DNA of 64,000 nucleotides, taken from the NCBI RefSeq assembly GCF_032595875.1, contig NZ_CP132457.1, forward strand, positions 838,022-902,021. Direction: 5' to 3'. The notes under the pieces are model-generated. The model ran no database searches. It saw nothing but the letters and a program-made list of their open reading frames with translations, and was not told the origin of the DNA. The stretch is from Borreliella andersonii. Lineage in GTDB: Bacteria; Spirochaetota; Spirochaetia; Borreliales; Borreliaceae. Below, piece by piece: positions 50,883 through 61,240 of the stretch (positions are counted from its first letter, which is position 1; every line of letters starts with the position of its first letter). Made by a program: the position numbers and the translations under genes.

Positions 50883-53800
50883 TATTTTTATTTTTTTTAA
50901 AATTTTCTAATGCAATTTTTGCTCAGACTGCAAATGATGAGAATTCTAAAAAAAGGGATAAGTTAACTTTAAGTCAAAAATCTTATTTAAGAGAACTTGA
51001 ACTTTCAACTGATGAGGATTTAAAAAAATGGGCCTTGCAAGAGGGCCTAAAAGAAACAGATGTTTCAAAAATACGAGAATTGCTTTTAAAAAAGTTTGGA
51101 ATAGATTCTGAGCTTTTTGTCAAAGGAAAAGGACTTGCCGGATCTGGTAGATATAAAATAATAATTGAAACTACAGATAATCTTGAAAATTTTACCTATG
51201 GACTTACTAAGGATGAAAGCCTCATTTTTGAAGGAAGAGTTAATGTCTTGGTTGAAGATATTAAAGAAAATAAAAAGCACAATATTAAAGGCGACAGGAT
51301 AGTCCTTAATAAAAACTCTAAAAAACTTTATTCTATTGGAAATGTTGAATATATTCTTGATATGAATGCTAATGAAAAACTTTATTTTTATGGTAATGAA
51401 TTTTTTGTCGATTTTGATTCTCAAAATTTTCTATTAAAAGATGGTATTCTTCAAAAAAAAATGCAAAAAAATCAAATAGATCATATTCTTTCATTTGGGG
51501 GAAAGGTTTTAAAAAAGATGGACAATGATGTTACTATTGTGGAACAAGCTTTTGCAACAACTAGTAAAATTCCAGAACCTTATTATTCAATCAAGGCTTC
51601 TAAAATATGGGTGTTGCCCTCAGGAGATTTTGGGTTTTTAAATGCCATATTTTACATGGGAAGAGTTCCGGTATTTTACATTCCTTTTTTTTTCAGACCG
51701 GGAGATAGTTTATTTTTTAATCCATCTTTAGGCCTAAATCCACGAAAAGGTTTTTCTGTTTTTAATACCATTTATCTTTTTGGTAATAAATCTTCAAGTG
51801 AAGATTCTTCTTTTTTGGATTTTGATTTTAATTCTGTTTATAATTCAGGTAAAAAACCTTATATAAGAAATGGATATTTAACTTATTTTTTTGCAGAAAA
51901 TTTAGCATCCAGTGTTAATAAAGATCATGTTAAGTTGATTTTTGACATATATGCTAATCTAGGATTTTATTCTGGAATTGATTTTAATTTGGGCAATACT
52001 TTGGGGCATTTTAAAACTTTGGAAGGAAATTTTGGATTAGGTTTTACTAGGAATGTTTATAGTTATGATGGAGGATATTATCCTTTTGATAATAGAGCTT
52101 TAAAACAATCTCTTTTTAGTTTTTCTAATCTTAACAAAGGAGATATATTTGGGTTTGAAGTTCCTTTTAGATATTTGCTTAAATTTAAAACAGAATTTCT
52201 TTTAAGTGATGCGCTTTTTTCAGTTGTTTTGGAGCACTATTCTGATCCGTATGTTAATATTGATTTTAGAGATAGAATAGAAAGTGCTACATTTTTTTCT
52301 CTTTTAAATTTAGATAAAGATTCAGTTAAAGAGCAAACCAGCATTAGTTCTTTTGATTGGAATTTGTCTTCTTTTTATAAGCGAACATTTAATGACGGTT
52401 CAATTTTAGATTATAAATTAAATAATTTAGGTTTAAATTTTAAATTGTCAAGCTATGAAAATCTTTATGTTAAATCTCCTTTGGAAAGGCCAAAAGAAAT
52501 TAATGATCCTACAAGAAAATGGTTTTATTTGGAGAGAATTTATGCTCCGTATATTGATTTAAATTTTCAAAAAGATCTTTACAGTAATCAATGGACATTT
52601 CCATCTGATACTAAAGAAATGATAATGCATCCAGAAGTTAAAAATCTAGAAGATAAAGATAATGATAAAAAGGGCGTTAAGGAAAAAAATACCAAAAAAA
52701 CAACAGAATTAACCAAGGATTTATATATTCCTCCAGAACCAATTACTTTAAAAAATATTGATCAATCCGATTCTTTTTTTATTAGGTTTGGCATTAACCC
52801 TTATTTAAGAAATAATGTTTTTTTTAATAATTATGGCATAACAAGTCCAAAGGACTTTAATTATGAAATAAAAAATTATTTATTTGATATAAAAAATAAA
52901 ACGGATATAAAAATCCATGCTGATTTTTATAATCGTTTAATTACTTTTGAAAATTTATTATATCTTAATACTATTGAGTATAGTCCTTTAAATAAAGATT
53001 TTAAGGTTGAAGATAAAGATAAAAAAAGTGAGCACTCTATTATTAATCAAATAAATTTAAACTTGCTTCCTTTTATTAGATACCCTTTATTCTCTAGAAG
53101 TACTTTAAAGTTTGAAAATAAGGCTACTTTATATTCATTTAATAAAAAATATGATTCTAATATAAAATCTTTGGTTGATAAGAATAGTAGTATTTTTTTA
53201 TCTGATCCAGAAACTTTTTATCAAAGTTTAACAGCTTCTTTAATTTATGATTATGATTATTTTTCTACCGAGCTTTCAGGCGAATTAAAAAATAGTTTTG
53301 AAGATATTAAGGCTTCTTCTGATTTTAAGCTTTCTTTAGATTTTCCTTATTTGTTACAAGAAGCTGGGATTGGAATTAAATATTATAAAAAGTTTAAAGA
53401 AGATGCTATGAAAAACCCTGGAATTTCTACTGTTCAAAATCCTTTGGAGCCTCAAAAACCATCATCACCTTATAAAAATTTAGAAATGTCTCCTGCTTTA
53501 TATTATAAAATTGAACCGAGATATTTGGATTATTTTAAATTTAGTTTTTTAGCTGCTTATGATCCTTTGATAAATCGAGTTTCCGAACTTTCTTTTAAGC
53601 TTAATGTTTTTGATTTTCAATTTTTATTTGCTATGAAAGATGACTTTGAATATAATTATGATCCTTTAAAAGGAGATTTTTCCAAGATTGGTACTACAAC
53701 CAAACTTGTTCCATATTCTATAGATTCTAGTTATAAGAAGGAATTGTACGTTTTAACTTTTTTTGACAATAAGCTCTCTTTTACTTTAGGGGTAGATGTT

Positions 53801-54277
53801 GGTTGGAAAATAAACTTGCAGAAATTTACTGATAATGAACTTCGATCTGCATTGACTTTGAAGCTTAAATATACAGAGTTTTTAGAAATTTACTTTTCTA
53901 CTTTATCTATTAATACTAAGACTTTTAAATACTTTAAAGGATATATGGATCAGATTGGCCTTGAACCTGTCAATGTCTTTTCTGATTTATTAAAATCTTT
54001 CAATTTCTTTAATACTCAAGACAGGAAAGATTCACTTTTTAAAATTAAAAAATTTTCATCAGGCTTTAAATTCAATTTTTATGATTGGAAATTTGTTGGC
54101 GAGTATAATTTAGAGCCAGATTTGTTAATAGGATCTGATGGGATTTATTCTCCTATTTGGAGGAATAATTTTACAATTTATATTTCTTGGAATTTTTTTG
54201 CTCCTATAAAAGCATCAGTTGAAAATAATAAAGATACAAACTATGAATTTATAATTAATAGAAAAACAAAAAAATAA
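50837..54277 (+). CDS. lptD: LptD-type outer membrane protein
   Basis: The 1,146-residue protein has a signal peptide ending near residue 29 (SNAIFA), an OstA/LptA-like periplasmic part (about 75-240, with LIFEGRVNVLVEDI and NVEYILDMN), and a long C-terminal region of alternating beta strands ending in an aromatic strand, as in the LptD barrel. It begins 46 bases inside uvrA, at the only ATG available in this frame. Borrelia lacks LPS; experimental work I recall implicated this homologue in moving surface lipoproteins across the outer membrane. The two LptF/G-type permeases at 11.1-13.5 kb could belong to the same route. Confidence 0.85.
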   Translation: MREFLYRDVFKKSFIVFLFFLKFSNAIFAQTANDENSKKRDKLTLSQKSYLRELELSTDEDLKKWALQEGLKETDVSKIRELLLKKFGIDSELFVKGKGLAGSGRYKIIIETTDNLENFTYGLTKDESLIFEGRVNVLVEDIKENKKHNIKGDRIVLNKNSKKLYSIGNVEYILDMNANEKLYFYGNEFFVDFDSQNFLLKDGILQKKMQKNQIDHILSFGGKVLKKMDNDVTIVEQAFATTSKIPEPYYSIKASKIWVLPSGDFGFLNAIFYMGRVPVFYIPFFFRPGDSLFFNPSLGLNPRKGFSVFNTIYLFGNKSSSEDSSFLDFDFNSVYNSGKKPYIRNGYLTYFFAENLASSVNKDHVKLIFDIYANLGFYSGIDFNLGNTLGHFKTLEGNFGLGFTRNVYSYDGGYYPFDNRALKQSLFSFSNLNKGDIFGFEVPFRYLLKFKTEFLLSDALFSVVLEHYSDPYVNIDFRDRIESATFFSLLNLDKDSVKEQTSISSFDWNLSSFYKRTFNDGSILDYKLNNLGLNFKLSSYENLYVKSPLERPKEINDPTRKWFYLERIYAPYIDLNFQKDLYSNQWTFPSDTKEMIMHPEVKNLEDKDNDKKGVKEKNTKKTTELTKDLYIPPEPITLKNIDQSDSFFIRFGINPYLRNNVFFNNYGITSPKDFNYEIKNYLFDIKNKTDIKIHADFYNRLITFENLLYLNTIEYSPLNKDFKVEDKDKKSEHSIINQINLNLLPFIRYPLFSRSTLKFENKATLYSFNKKYDSNIKSLVDKNSSIFLSDPETFYQSLTASLIYDYDYFSTELSGELKNSFEDIKASSDFKLSLDFPYLLQEAGIGIKYYKKFKEDAMKNPGISTVQNPLEPQKPSSPYKNLEMSPALYYKIEPRYLDYFKFSFLAAYDPLINRVSELSFKLNVFDFQFLFAMKDDFEYNYDPLKGDFSKIGTTTKLVPYSIDSSYKKELYVLTFFDNKLSFTLGVDVGWKINLQKFTDNELRSALTLKLKYTEFLEIYFSTLSINTKTFKYFKGYMDQIGLEPVNVFSDLLKSFNFFNTQDRKDSLFKIKKFSSGFKFNFYDWKFVGEYNLEPDLLIGSDGIYSPIWRNNFTIYISWNFFAPIKASVENNKDTNYEFIINRKTKK

Positions 54278-54286
54278 TAACGATTT

Positions 54287-54841
54287 TCATATATTATTAT
54301 TGATTTTTATAGTTCTTGTTATTAAAACATTTATTGTTTTTTTTGTTTCAATTCCTATTTTTGTTATGTTGAGCTTGAAAATAGATGGATATGTAATAGC
54401 TGAGCTTAAGTTATTGTTATTTTTGTTTTTAGAGTGAATTTTTAGTGGATATACTTTAAATTTAAATGAAGTTTTAGGACCAATAAAAAACTCCCTGTAT
54501 TTATTTTTATACTTTATTTTATTGTTTATTGTAAGATCTTCTTTTTTTAAGACGATTTTATCGTTGTTAAGATTAGTGTTTTGCCAATTTATTTTTACTA
54601 TGTCTAAGCTATTGTTTGTAATTTGAATGTGAATGTATTCATTTGTAGCTTTAATTACATCTATGTCAATGTATTTAGAGGTAGATTCTAAAACTTTAAA
54701 ATCAGTTTCATAATCATGGTTTATTTTAATTGTCGTGCAACAATCTAAATAAACCATTGAAATCAAAAATATTGTTTTTATGTATTTTTTGACAATATTT
54801 CTACTTGGTTTTATGAAACCCAAGATCTGCAATATTTTCAT
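54287..54841 (-). CDS. Hypothetical, probable lipoprotein
   Basis: I do not recognise the protein. The likely product (about 184 residues from ATG 54841) has an N-terminal hydrophobic stretch TIFLISMVYLDCC, where one of the two cysteines (residue 34 or 35) may be lipidated, though the signal is longer than usual. The mature part looks beta-rich, with FFIGPKTSFKFKVYPLKI and a C-terminal TKKTINVLITRTIKI strand. A longer reading from 54880 is possible but would extend into the upstream gene. It overlaps the RNase H gene by 41 bases and is convergent with lptD. Confidence 0.55.
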   Translation of the reverse strand: MKILQILGFIKPSRNIVKKYIKTIFLISMVYLDCCTTIKINHDYETDFKVLESTSKYIDIDVIKATNEYIHIQITNNSLDIVKINWQNTNLNNDKIVLKKEDLTINNKIKYKNKYREFFIGPKTSFKFKVYPLKIHSKNKNNNNLSSAITYPSIFKLNITKIGIETKKTINVLITRTIKINNNI

Positions 54842-55397
54842 TGCCTGGAATAAAAGAAATTTTTCCACCTTGTTCTTCAAATTTTTTCCTTAGTTCGACT
54901 GTCTTTTTGATTAAATTAATAGTAATTTGTGGCAATTTTTTGCTATTATAGATTCCTTTTGACCAATAGTCAATTATTAATTTGCTGTCACCAAATATAT
55001 TTGTTATATTTTCTTTTAAAGCTATTTTGAAAGCTGTATATAGGGCAAGTAGTTCTCCAAAATTATTGCTAATCCCTTGAAAATTTTTGATATAATAATT
55101 CCCATATTCATTAATCAAGGATTTATCTAAGATTTTATCCAATATTGAAATTCTTTTTTCGTTTACAACTCTAATTTCTACGCCCTTTCCTCTTCCTGTT
55201 CCAGAATCAAAATATATTCCTGGATGATGATGAATTTTGTTTTCATTATTAAATAGCCAATTTTGAGCTTGTTCTATTGTTTTGAAACTTTTTATTTTGT
55301 TGTTTTTTCCTTTAATAGTGGTTTTGCATTCTTCCCAGGATTTGAAAATAATTTTTTCATTACTATTAATCAAAATACAGGCATAATATTTGTTCAT
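54801..55397 (-). CDS. RNase HI with N-terminal viroplasmin-like domain
   Basis: The N-terminal 50 residues (KYYACILI…SWEECKTTIKG…FKTIEQAQNWL) match the small hybrid-binding domain found in eukaryotic RNase H1 and in caulimovirus viroplasmin. The rest is RNase HI, with catalytic carboxylates Asp64 (IYFDSGTG), Glu115 (NNFGELLALY), Asp137 (IFGDSKL) and Asp191 (NENIADLG). It should cut the RNA strand of RNA-DNA hybrids; the extra domain increases processivity in known enzymes. Length is 198. It lies between two minus-strand lipoprotein genes and overlaps the downstream one. Confidence 0.88.
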   Translation of the reverse strand: MNKYYACILINSNEKIIFKSWEECKTTIKGKNNKIKSFKTIEQAQNWLFNNENKIHHHPGIYFDSGTGRGKGVEIRVVNEKRISILDKILDKSLINEYGNYYIKNFQGISNNFGELLALYTAFKIALKENITNIFGDSKLIIDYWSKGIYNSKKLPQITINLIKKTVELRKKFEEQGGKISFIPGNENIADLGFHKTK

Positions 55398-55403
55398 GTA
55401 GTA

Positions 55404-57020
55404 TTAACTTCCTGAGCACCAAAGATTTGTTATATTGCAAGCTTTACCAAAAATGCTTTCTTTCGATTTTTTTAATTCTATTGCATCTACTATTTCTTTA
55501 TTGTAACCAATGAATTTTTCTTTTAAGGTGGGTTTAATAAGCCTTTTTGGAAGCGCGCTTGGAAGTATTCCCGCAATCGTATAAGACATGTAAAAATTGT
55601 AAGCTGCTGCATTTATTTCTCCAGGAGTAATTATTCCCGAAATTTCGTAATTTCTTGATACATTAAGTCCCGCTATTTTATATATTCTATCAACCACTAA
55701 AGAACAATAGGTTTTGTTGTGGATTTCTTCAAGATCAAATGAATCTGTCCATAAATTAGAAGATATTAATGGAACCATATATGCAAAGTTATTGTCAATG
55801 TATCTGCTTCTTCCGAAATTAATAGCTTTTTGAATTGTCCTTTTGTCTGTTATTGGTGAGAATACTTTTAGTATTCTTGATTGTACATATGTTGAAAGTT
55901 TTTCGTATCCTGACCCTTGAGTGGATGCTGTATCGAATTTGATTTGATTACTTGTAATTATTGATTTTATGTCAAAACTATCATTTCCATCGAATGCAAT
56001 TTTTTTAGTGGCTTCATATTTTTCTTCATCAAATATCCCTACATGTTGCCAAAAATAAAAAAACTCTGTCCAATCTATTTTTGGTTTTATTAGTATTATG
56101 TCACCATTTGATAAAATGGATCGTAAATTTTTAGGAGTTATTTCAATGCCTGTATTTGGGTCTATTATTTTGGGTATTATATCGTAGTTGTTGTTATTAT
56201 TGGAGTCGGCAGTTGATCTTTTTCGTCTTCTAGTGGGTGGTGATTGTTTTGAATAATACAGTTCATTGTGGAGGTCTGAAATTTTTTGTTTTTCAATTAT
56301 TGTTTGTATTTTGCTATTTTCAACTTTTAAAAAGTGCATAAATTGTTCAAAATATTTTTTATCTTTTATTTTTAATAATTGATTTGCTATTATGTGCGGT
56401 GCAACATATTCTTTTCCATCTATTATTTCTTTTGTTATTGAGTTTATACTTTCTTTAGGAAAGAATGAATCGATATGACTTAATTGTATATATCCCAAAT
56501 TTTTATCATGAAATGTTTGCTCAATTAAGTTTAATATTTCTTTTTCTAGATGCATTTGCAATTCTATTAATTCTGATAAATTTTCATTATCCGAGTTTGC
56601 GTGATTAAAATTTGGTTTTTTTTCAAAAGCAGTATCAATTTTAATTGTTAAATTTCCATTGACACTGCTTTGATCTAGGAATTTTATCCATTCTGTTTCA
56701 TTATTTAGATAGTTTTTATAAGCATTTAGATAGTTTTTTATTTCTTCAAGTTTTTGTGGGCTTATTTTGATTTTTACTGCTGTTTGTTTTATTAAAGGGG
56801 GATTATCATCATTGTTTAAAATTTCTTGGATACTGGATATTGGTATTCGATATTCTACATTAGAAGGATTTTTTATTAAAGAGCTTTCCAGTGGTGTTTT
56901 TTGTGTTAACATGATTTCTGATGTGCTTAGATTTTTTGACTTGTTATCTGTAATTAAGGCACAAGAGAGTAGTAAAATGTGTGTAGTTGATATTAATGAT
57001 AATTTATGAATTTTCTTCAT
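55404..57020 (-). CDS. Large lipoprotein with permuted NlpC/P60 (YiiX-like) cysteine-hydrolase domain
   Basis: The product has a signal peptide with lipobox ILLLSC (Cys20 from ATG 57020). Residues about 30-250 are helical and charged, followed by a basic, asparagine-rich linker near 263-280. The C-terminal 230 residues contain SNGDIILIKP, then FWQHVGIFD with a likely catalytic His326, and, about 110 residues later, TYCSLVVDRIYK with a likely catalytic Cys439. This His-before-Cys order and spacing match the permuted papain-like YiiX/YebB group of NlpC/P60 proteins, which cleave amide bonds in peptidoglycan or other substrates. The assignment is by pattern only. I prefer ATG 57020 over a TTG at 57050, which has no ribosome-binding site. 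Confidence 0.7.
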   Translation of the reverse strand: MKKIHKLSLISTTHILLLSCALITDNKSKNLSTSEIMLTQKTPLESSLIKNPSNVEYRIPISSIQEILNNDDNPPLIKQTAVKIKISPQKLEEIKNYLNAYKNYLNNETEWIKFLDQSSVNGNLTIKIDTAFEKKPNFNHANSDNENLSELIELQMHLEKEILNLIEQTFHDKNLGYIQLSHIDSFFPKESINSITKEIIDGKEYVAPHIIANQLLKIKDKKYFEQFMHFLKVENSKIQTIIEKQKISDLHNELYYSKQSPPTRRRKRSTADSNNNNNYDIIPKIIDPNTGIEITPKNLRSILSNGDIILIKPKIDWTEFFYFWQHVGIFDEEKYEATKKIAFDGNDSFDIKSIITSNQIKFDTASTQGSGYEKLSTYVQSRILKVFSPITDKRTIQKAINFGRSRYIDNNFAYMVPLISSNLWTDSFDLEEIHNKTYCSLVVDRIYKIAGLNVSRNYEISGIITPGEINAAAYNFYMSYTIAGILPSALPKRLIKPTLKEKFIGYNKEIVDAIELKKSKESIFGKACNITNLWCSGS

Positions 57021-57146
57021 GAGTAGTATTTTAGCATAATTTTTTATCAATGTTTTTGATTTAAAGTTTTATTTAGTTAAAATTTCTTTTTTGTTTTTGC
57101 AAATTTTTTACATCCGCGTTATTTTTTTAATTTTTTTAAAAAATAG

Positions 57147-57175
57147 TTGATGTTTCTTAATATAAACTGTAATAT
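57147..57175 (+). promoter_or_regulatory. Probable promoter of the arc operon
   Basis: TTGATG (57147-57152) and TAATAT (57170-57175) are 17 bases apart, upstream of arcA. Transcription would start near 57182, leaving a short leader that contains the strong AAAGGGGGAAA ribosome-binding site before the ATG at 57212. No Arg-box-like operator is evident to me. Confidence 0.5.
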
Positions 57176-57211
57176 TTTAATATATGGTAAGTTTCATAAA
57201 GGGGGAAATCG

Positions 57212-58441
57212 ATGGAAGAATATTTAAAGCCAATAAATATATTTTCGGAAATAGGTCGTTTGAAAAAAGTTTTGCTTCATAAGCCAGGAGAAGAATTAGA
57301 AAATTTGACGCCCTTTATTATGAAAAATTTTTTATTTGATGATATTCCTTATCTTAAAGTTGCAAGGCAAGAGCATGAAGTTTTTGTAAACACTTTAAAA
57401 AATAATTCAGTTGAAATTGAGTATGTTGAAGATCTTGTTAGCGAAGTTCTTGCTTCTTCTGTGAGGCTCAAAAATAAATTTATATCTCAATTTATTCTAG
57501 AAGCGGAGATAAAAACAGATGGTGCAATTAGTATTTTGAAAGATTATTTTTCTAATTTAACTGTTGATAATATGGTTTCTAAAATGATTTCGGGTGTTGC
57601 AAGAGAAGAGCTTAAAGATTGTGCATCTACGCTTGATGATTTGGTTAATGGTGCAAGTCTTTTTATTATTGATCCTATGCCTAATGTTTTGTTTACCAGA
57701 GATCCTTTTGCCAGTATTGGCAATGGAATTACAATAAATAAAATGTTTACCAAAGTTAGACGCAGAGAGACAATATTTGCAGAGTATATTTTTAAATATC
57801 ATCCCATTTACAAAGAAAATGTTCCAATTTGGTTTAATAGATGGGAAGAAACTTCTTTGGAGGGTGGGGATGAGTTTGTTTTAAACAAAGATCTTTTAGT
57901 TATTGGAATTTCGGAAAGAACAGAGGCAGGGTCTGTAGAAAAACTAGCCGCTAGTCTTTTTAAAAATAAGGCTTCATTTAATACAATTTTGGCTTTTGAA
58001 ATCCCAAAAAATAGAGTTTATATGCATTTAGACACAGTTTTTACTCAAATTGATCATAGTGTTTTTACAAGTTTTACAAGTGATGATATGTATTTCTCAA
58101 TTTATGTTTTAACTCACAATTCAAGTTCCAATAAAATTAATATTAAAAAAGAAAAAGCCAAACTTAAAGATGTTTTGAGCTTTTATCTAGGTAGGAAGAT
58201 TGACATAATAAAATGTGCGGGTGGAGACTTAATACATGGTGCAAGAGAACAGTGGAATGATGGTGCTAATATTTTGGCAATAGCTCCAGGAGAAGTGATT
58301 GCATATTCTAGAAATCATGTAACCAATAAGTTGTTTGAAGAAAATGGTATCAAAGTTCATAGAATTCCGTCTAGTGAGCTTTCAAGGGGTCGTGGTGGGC
58401 CGAGATGCATGTCTATGCCTTTAGTAAGAGAGGATATTTAA
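57212..58441 (+). CDS. arcA: Arginine deiminase
   Basis: ArcA converts arginine to citrulline and ammonia, the first step of the arginine deiminase pathway. Motifs include the N-terminal [46 protein letters not shown] and the catalytic C399 in [10 protein letters not shown] near the end. Length of 409 is typical. The start ATG follows a strong GGGGGAAA. It is followed by arcB after 56 bases and then by an antiporter, which together make a complete arginine-to-ATP route except for carbamate kinase, which is not in this window. Confidence 0.97.
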   Translation: MEEYLKPINIFSEIGRLKKVLLHKPGEELENLTPFIMKNFLFDDIPYLKVARQEHEVFVNTLKNNSVEIEYVEDLVSEVLASSVRLKNKFISQFILEAEIKTDGAISILKDYFSNLTVDNMVSKMISGVAREELKDCASTLDDLVNGASLFIIDPMPNVLFTRDPFASIGNGITINKMFTKVRRRETIFAEYIFKYHPIYKENVPIWFNRWEETSLEGGDEFVLNKDLLVIGISERTEAGSVEKLAASLFKNKASFNTILAFEIPKNRVYMHLDTVFTQIDHSVFTSFTSDDMYFSIYVLTHNSSSNKINIKKEKAKLKDVLSFYLGRKIDIIKCAGGDLIHGAREQWNDGANILAIAPGEVIAYSRNHVTNKLFEENGIKVHRIPSSELSRGRGGPRCMSMPLVREDI

Positions 58442-58497
58442 ATTTAAGTATGAGTTAAATGAGTTTTTAGAAACTTGATTGTAAAGGTTGGTGGTTG

Positions 58498-59481
58498 ATG
58501 TATAATTTACGAAATAGGAGCTTTTTAAATCTTTTAGATTTTACAAGCAAAGACATAGAATATTTACTTGATTTATCGATTGATTTAAAAAAATCAAAAT
58601 ATGCGGGAATTGAAGTGCAGAAACTTAAAGGTAAAAATATAGTTATAATTTTCGAGAAAGATTCAACAAGGACCCGGTGTGCTTTTGAGATTGCGGCCTA
58701 TGACCAAGGGGCAAATATTACTTATTTGGGATCTAAGGGTAATCAAATAGGCTTAAAAGAGTCTATGATAGATACTGCCAGAGTTTTGGGGCGTATGTAT
58801 GATGCTATTGGGTTTAGAGGCTTTTCTCAACAGACTGTTGAATGTTTGGCGAATTATTCTAATGTTCCTGTTTACAATGGATTGACAGATATTTCTCACC
58901 CGACCCAAATACTAGCCGATTTAATGACAATAAAAGAACATAAGGGGAGTTTAAAAGGGATTAAAATAGTGTTTTGTGGCGATGGTAGAGGGAATGTTGC
59001 CAATTCTTTGTTGAAAGGCTGTGCTATTATGGGGCTTGATTTTAGAATTTTTGCTCCCAAGGAGCTTTTCCCAGACTCCAATTTGACGCTTAAGGCTAGG
59101 TCTTTAGCTCTAGAAAGTGGGGGTAGAATTACAATTACAGATTCTAAAGAAGAGGCTGTTAAATGTGCTGATGTTGTATATACAGATGTGTGGGTATCTA
59201 TGGGGGAGAGTAATTGGAAAGATAGGATAAATCTTCTAAAATCTTATCAGGTTAATAAAGATATAATGCACATGGCAAAGGATGATGCGATATTTATGCA
59301 TTGCTTACCCGCTTTTCATGACTTAAGCACTGTGATTGGCAATGATATTTATGATAAATACGGACTTGATGGAATTGAAGTTACAGAAGAAGTTTTTGAA
59401 AGTAAAAATTCAGTTGTTTTTGATGTGGCTGAAAATAGAGTGCACACCATTAAAGCTATTATGGTATCAACTTTGAGATAA
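58498..59481 (+). CDS. arcB: Ornithine carbamoyltransferase (catabolic)
   Basis: ArcB phosphorolyses citrulline to carbamoyl phosphate and ornithine. The carbamoyl-phosphate site STRTRCAFE, the [11 protein letters not shown] motif, and the ornithine-site HCLPAFHD are all present. Length is 327 from ATG 58498; a TTG just upstream is in frame. The catabolic role is inferred from the arcA neighbour. ATP would come from a carbamate kinase, which I do not see here. Confidence 0.96.
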   Translation: MYNLRNRSFLNLLDFTSKDIEYLLDLSIDLKKSKYAGIEVQKLKGKNIVIIFEKDSTRTRCAFEIAAYDQGANITYLGSKGNQIGLKESMIDTARVLGRMYDAIGFRGFSQQTVECLANYSNVPVYNGLTDISHPTQILADLMTIKEHKGSLKGIKIVFCGDGRGNVANSLLKGCAIMGLDFRIFAPKELFPDSNLTLKARSLALESGGRITITDSKEEAVKCADVVYTDVWVSMGESNWKDRINLLKSYQVNKDIMHMAKDDAIFMHCLPAFHDLSTVIGNDIYDKYGLDGIEVTEEVFESKNSVVFDVAENRVHTIKAIMVSTLR

Positions 59482-59520
59482 CAGTATTTTGTGTATGAAG
59501 TTAAATTTAGGAGGAACGGT

Positions 59521-60945
59521 ATGGTCAAAATGCCAAGTAGTTTTACAATAATATTTTCTTTAATTATATTTGTTACTATTTTAACGTATGTGATTCCTGC
59601 TGGTAAGTTTGATAAAGAATTTAAACAAATGGGTGATGGATCTAAAAGGGAAATAATTGTTGCTGGAACTTATAAATATGTAGATCGAGGTCCTAGGGGA
59701 TTTTTGCATCCTATTATGACTATTTTAACTGCAATGTCAAAGGGTATGGAACATGCAGCTGAAGTTATTATTTTTGTTTTGATTGTTGGAGGTGCTTATG
59801 GGATTATTATGAAAACTGGAGCAATAGATGCAGGAATTTATTGTTTAATTAAGAAGTTGGGGAGCAAAGATAAATTGCTTATTCCTTTGTTAATGTTTAT
59901 TTTTTCAATTGGTGGAACTGTAACTGGAATGAGTGAAGAAACCCTACCTTTTTATTTTGTTATGATTCCTTTGATAGTAGCTTTGGGTTATGATAGTCTT
60001 GTTGGAGCAGCTATTATTGCTTTAGGAGCCGGAGTGGGTACGATGGCTTCTACTGTAAATCCATTTGCTACAGGAATTGCATCTGCAATAGCTTCTATTA
60101 GCTTGCAGGATGGATTTTATTTTAGAATTGTTCTTTATTTTGTATCAGTGTTAGTTGCTATAATCTATGTTGGTGTTTATGCGTCTAAAATTAAAAAGGA
60201 TCCCTCAAAATCGCTTGTGTATTCTCAAAAAAATGAACATTATCAATATTTTGTTAAAAAAGATGGACCTTCTACTGGAGATAATGCTCAGAATGCTCTT
60301 GAGTTTACTTTTGCTCATAAATTAGTTTTACTTTTATTTGGATTCATGATATTGATTTTGATATTTAGCATTGTTAATCTTGGTTGGTGGATGCAAGAAA
60401 TGACAATGCTATATCTTGGAGTTGCTATTATAGCGGCGTTTATTTGCAGATTGGGTGAATCTGAAATGTGGGATGCATTTGTGAAAGGTTCTGAAAGTCT
60501 TTTAACCGCTGCTCTTGTTATTGGGCTTGCTAGAGGTGTTATGATAGTGTGTGATGATGGGTTGATTACAGATACTATGTTAAATGCTGCTACTAATTTT
60601 TTATACAATCTTCCAAGACCCCTTTTTATCATTTTGAATGAAATTATTCAAATATTTATAGGATTTGTTGTGCCATCTTCATCAGGTCATGCTAGTCTCA
60701 CCATGCCAATAATGGCACCACTTGCTGATTTTTTGTTAATTCCAAGATCTTCAGTTGTTATTGCCATGCAAACTGCATCTGGACTTATTAATTTAATAAC
60801 ACCTACCAGTGGAGTTATAATGGCTGTATTGGGGATATCCAGATTGAGTTATGGTACGTGGTTTAAATTTGTTTTACCATTATTTATTATTGAGTTCTTT
60901 ATTTCTATTTTAGTTATTATAGCTAACATTTATTTGAGTTTTTAG
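59521..60945 (+). CDS. YfcC/ArcD-like antiporter, probable arginine-ornithine exchanger
   Basis: The 474-residue integral membrane protein (about 12 helices) starts with PSSFTIIFSLIIFVTILTYV, has the conserved GGTVTGMSEETLPFYF, and later GFVVPSSSGHASLTMPIM. This is the YfcC (C4-dicarboxylate/basic amino-acid) family. I choose ATG 59521, which has a perfect AGGAGG six bases upstream. The position after arcA-arcB makes arginine uptake in exchange for ornithine the likely job. Confidence 0.85.
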   Translation: MVKMPSSFTIIFSLIIFVTILTYVIPAGKFDKEFKQMGDGSKREIIVAGTYKYVDRGPRGFLHPIMTILTAMSKGMEHAAEVIIFVLIVGGAYGIIMKTGAIDAGIYCLIKKLGSKDKLLIPLLMFIFSIGGTVTGMSEETLPFYFVMIPLIVALGYDSLVGAAIIALGAGVGTMASTVNPFATGIASAIASISLQDGFYFRIVLYFVSVLVAIIYVGVYASKIKKDPSKSLVYSQKNEHYQYFVKKDGPSTGDNAQNALEFTFAHKLVLLLFGFMILILIFSIVNLGWWMQEMTMLYLGVAIIAAFICRLGESEMWDAFVKGSESLLTAALVIGLARGVMIVCDDGLITDTMLNAATNFLYNLPRPLFIILNEIIQIFIGFVVPSSSGHASLTMPIMAPLADFLLIPRSSVVIAMQTASGLINLITPTSGVIMAVLGISRLSYGTWFKFVLPLFIIEFFISILVIIANIYLSF

Positions 60946-60960
60946 GTTAGGTTATTTTTT

Positions 60961-61240
60961 TTAGTGAAGTATAGCCAATTTATCCAATGGCTTTTTGCTT
61001 GATATTTGGTTTGAAGATTTTGAATTTTGCGATTCATTTTCAAGATTTTGGTTATTTTGTGCTGAATTTTCTGAATTGGTATGGATGTTTGTTTTTGTTA
61101 GATTTTTAGAATTGTTGTTTCGCTTTGTTTTTTAGCCTTTTAGAAGCGATAGGATTTTTTAGCTTGTTTGGATTAACCTTTTCAAAAGGCGTACATGATA
61201 TACAAATTAAAGTTAATATTGCTGTAATAACGTTAAGCAT
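60961..61240 (-). pseudogene. Frameshifted small lipoprotein gene, right-end family
   Basis: From ATG 61240 the first frame encodes a signal peptide and lipobox (LTLICISC, Cys16), then TPFEKVNPNKLKNPIASK, and stops early after an A6 run (T6 at 61128-61133 on the plus strand). Removing one base there continues into an asparagine- and serine-rich tail (KNLTKTNIHTNSENS…SSNQISSKKPLDKLAILH), ending at 60961. The start and the NPIASK-like segment resemble the family I recall as BB0844 (virulent-strain-associated lipoproteins, paralogous family 12), but I am not sure. The gene is convergent with the antiporter. Confidence 0.6.
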
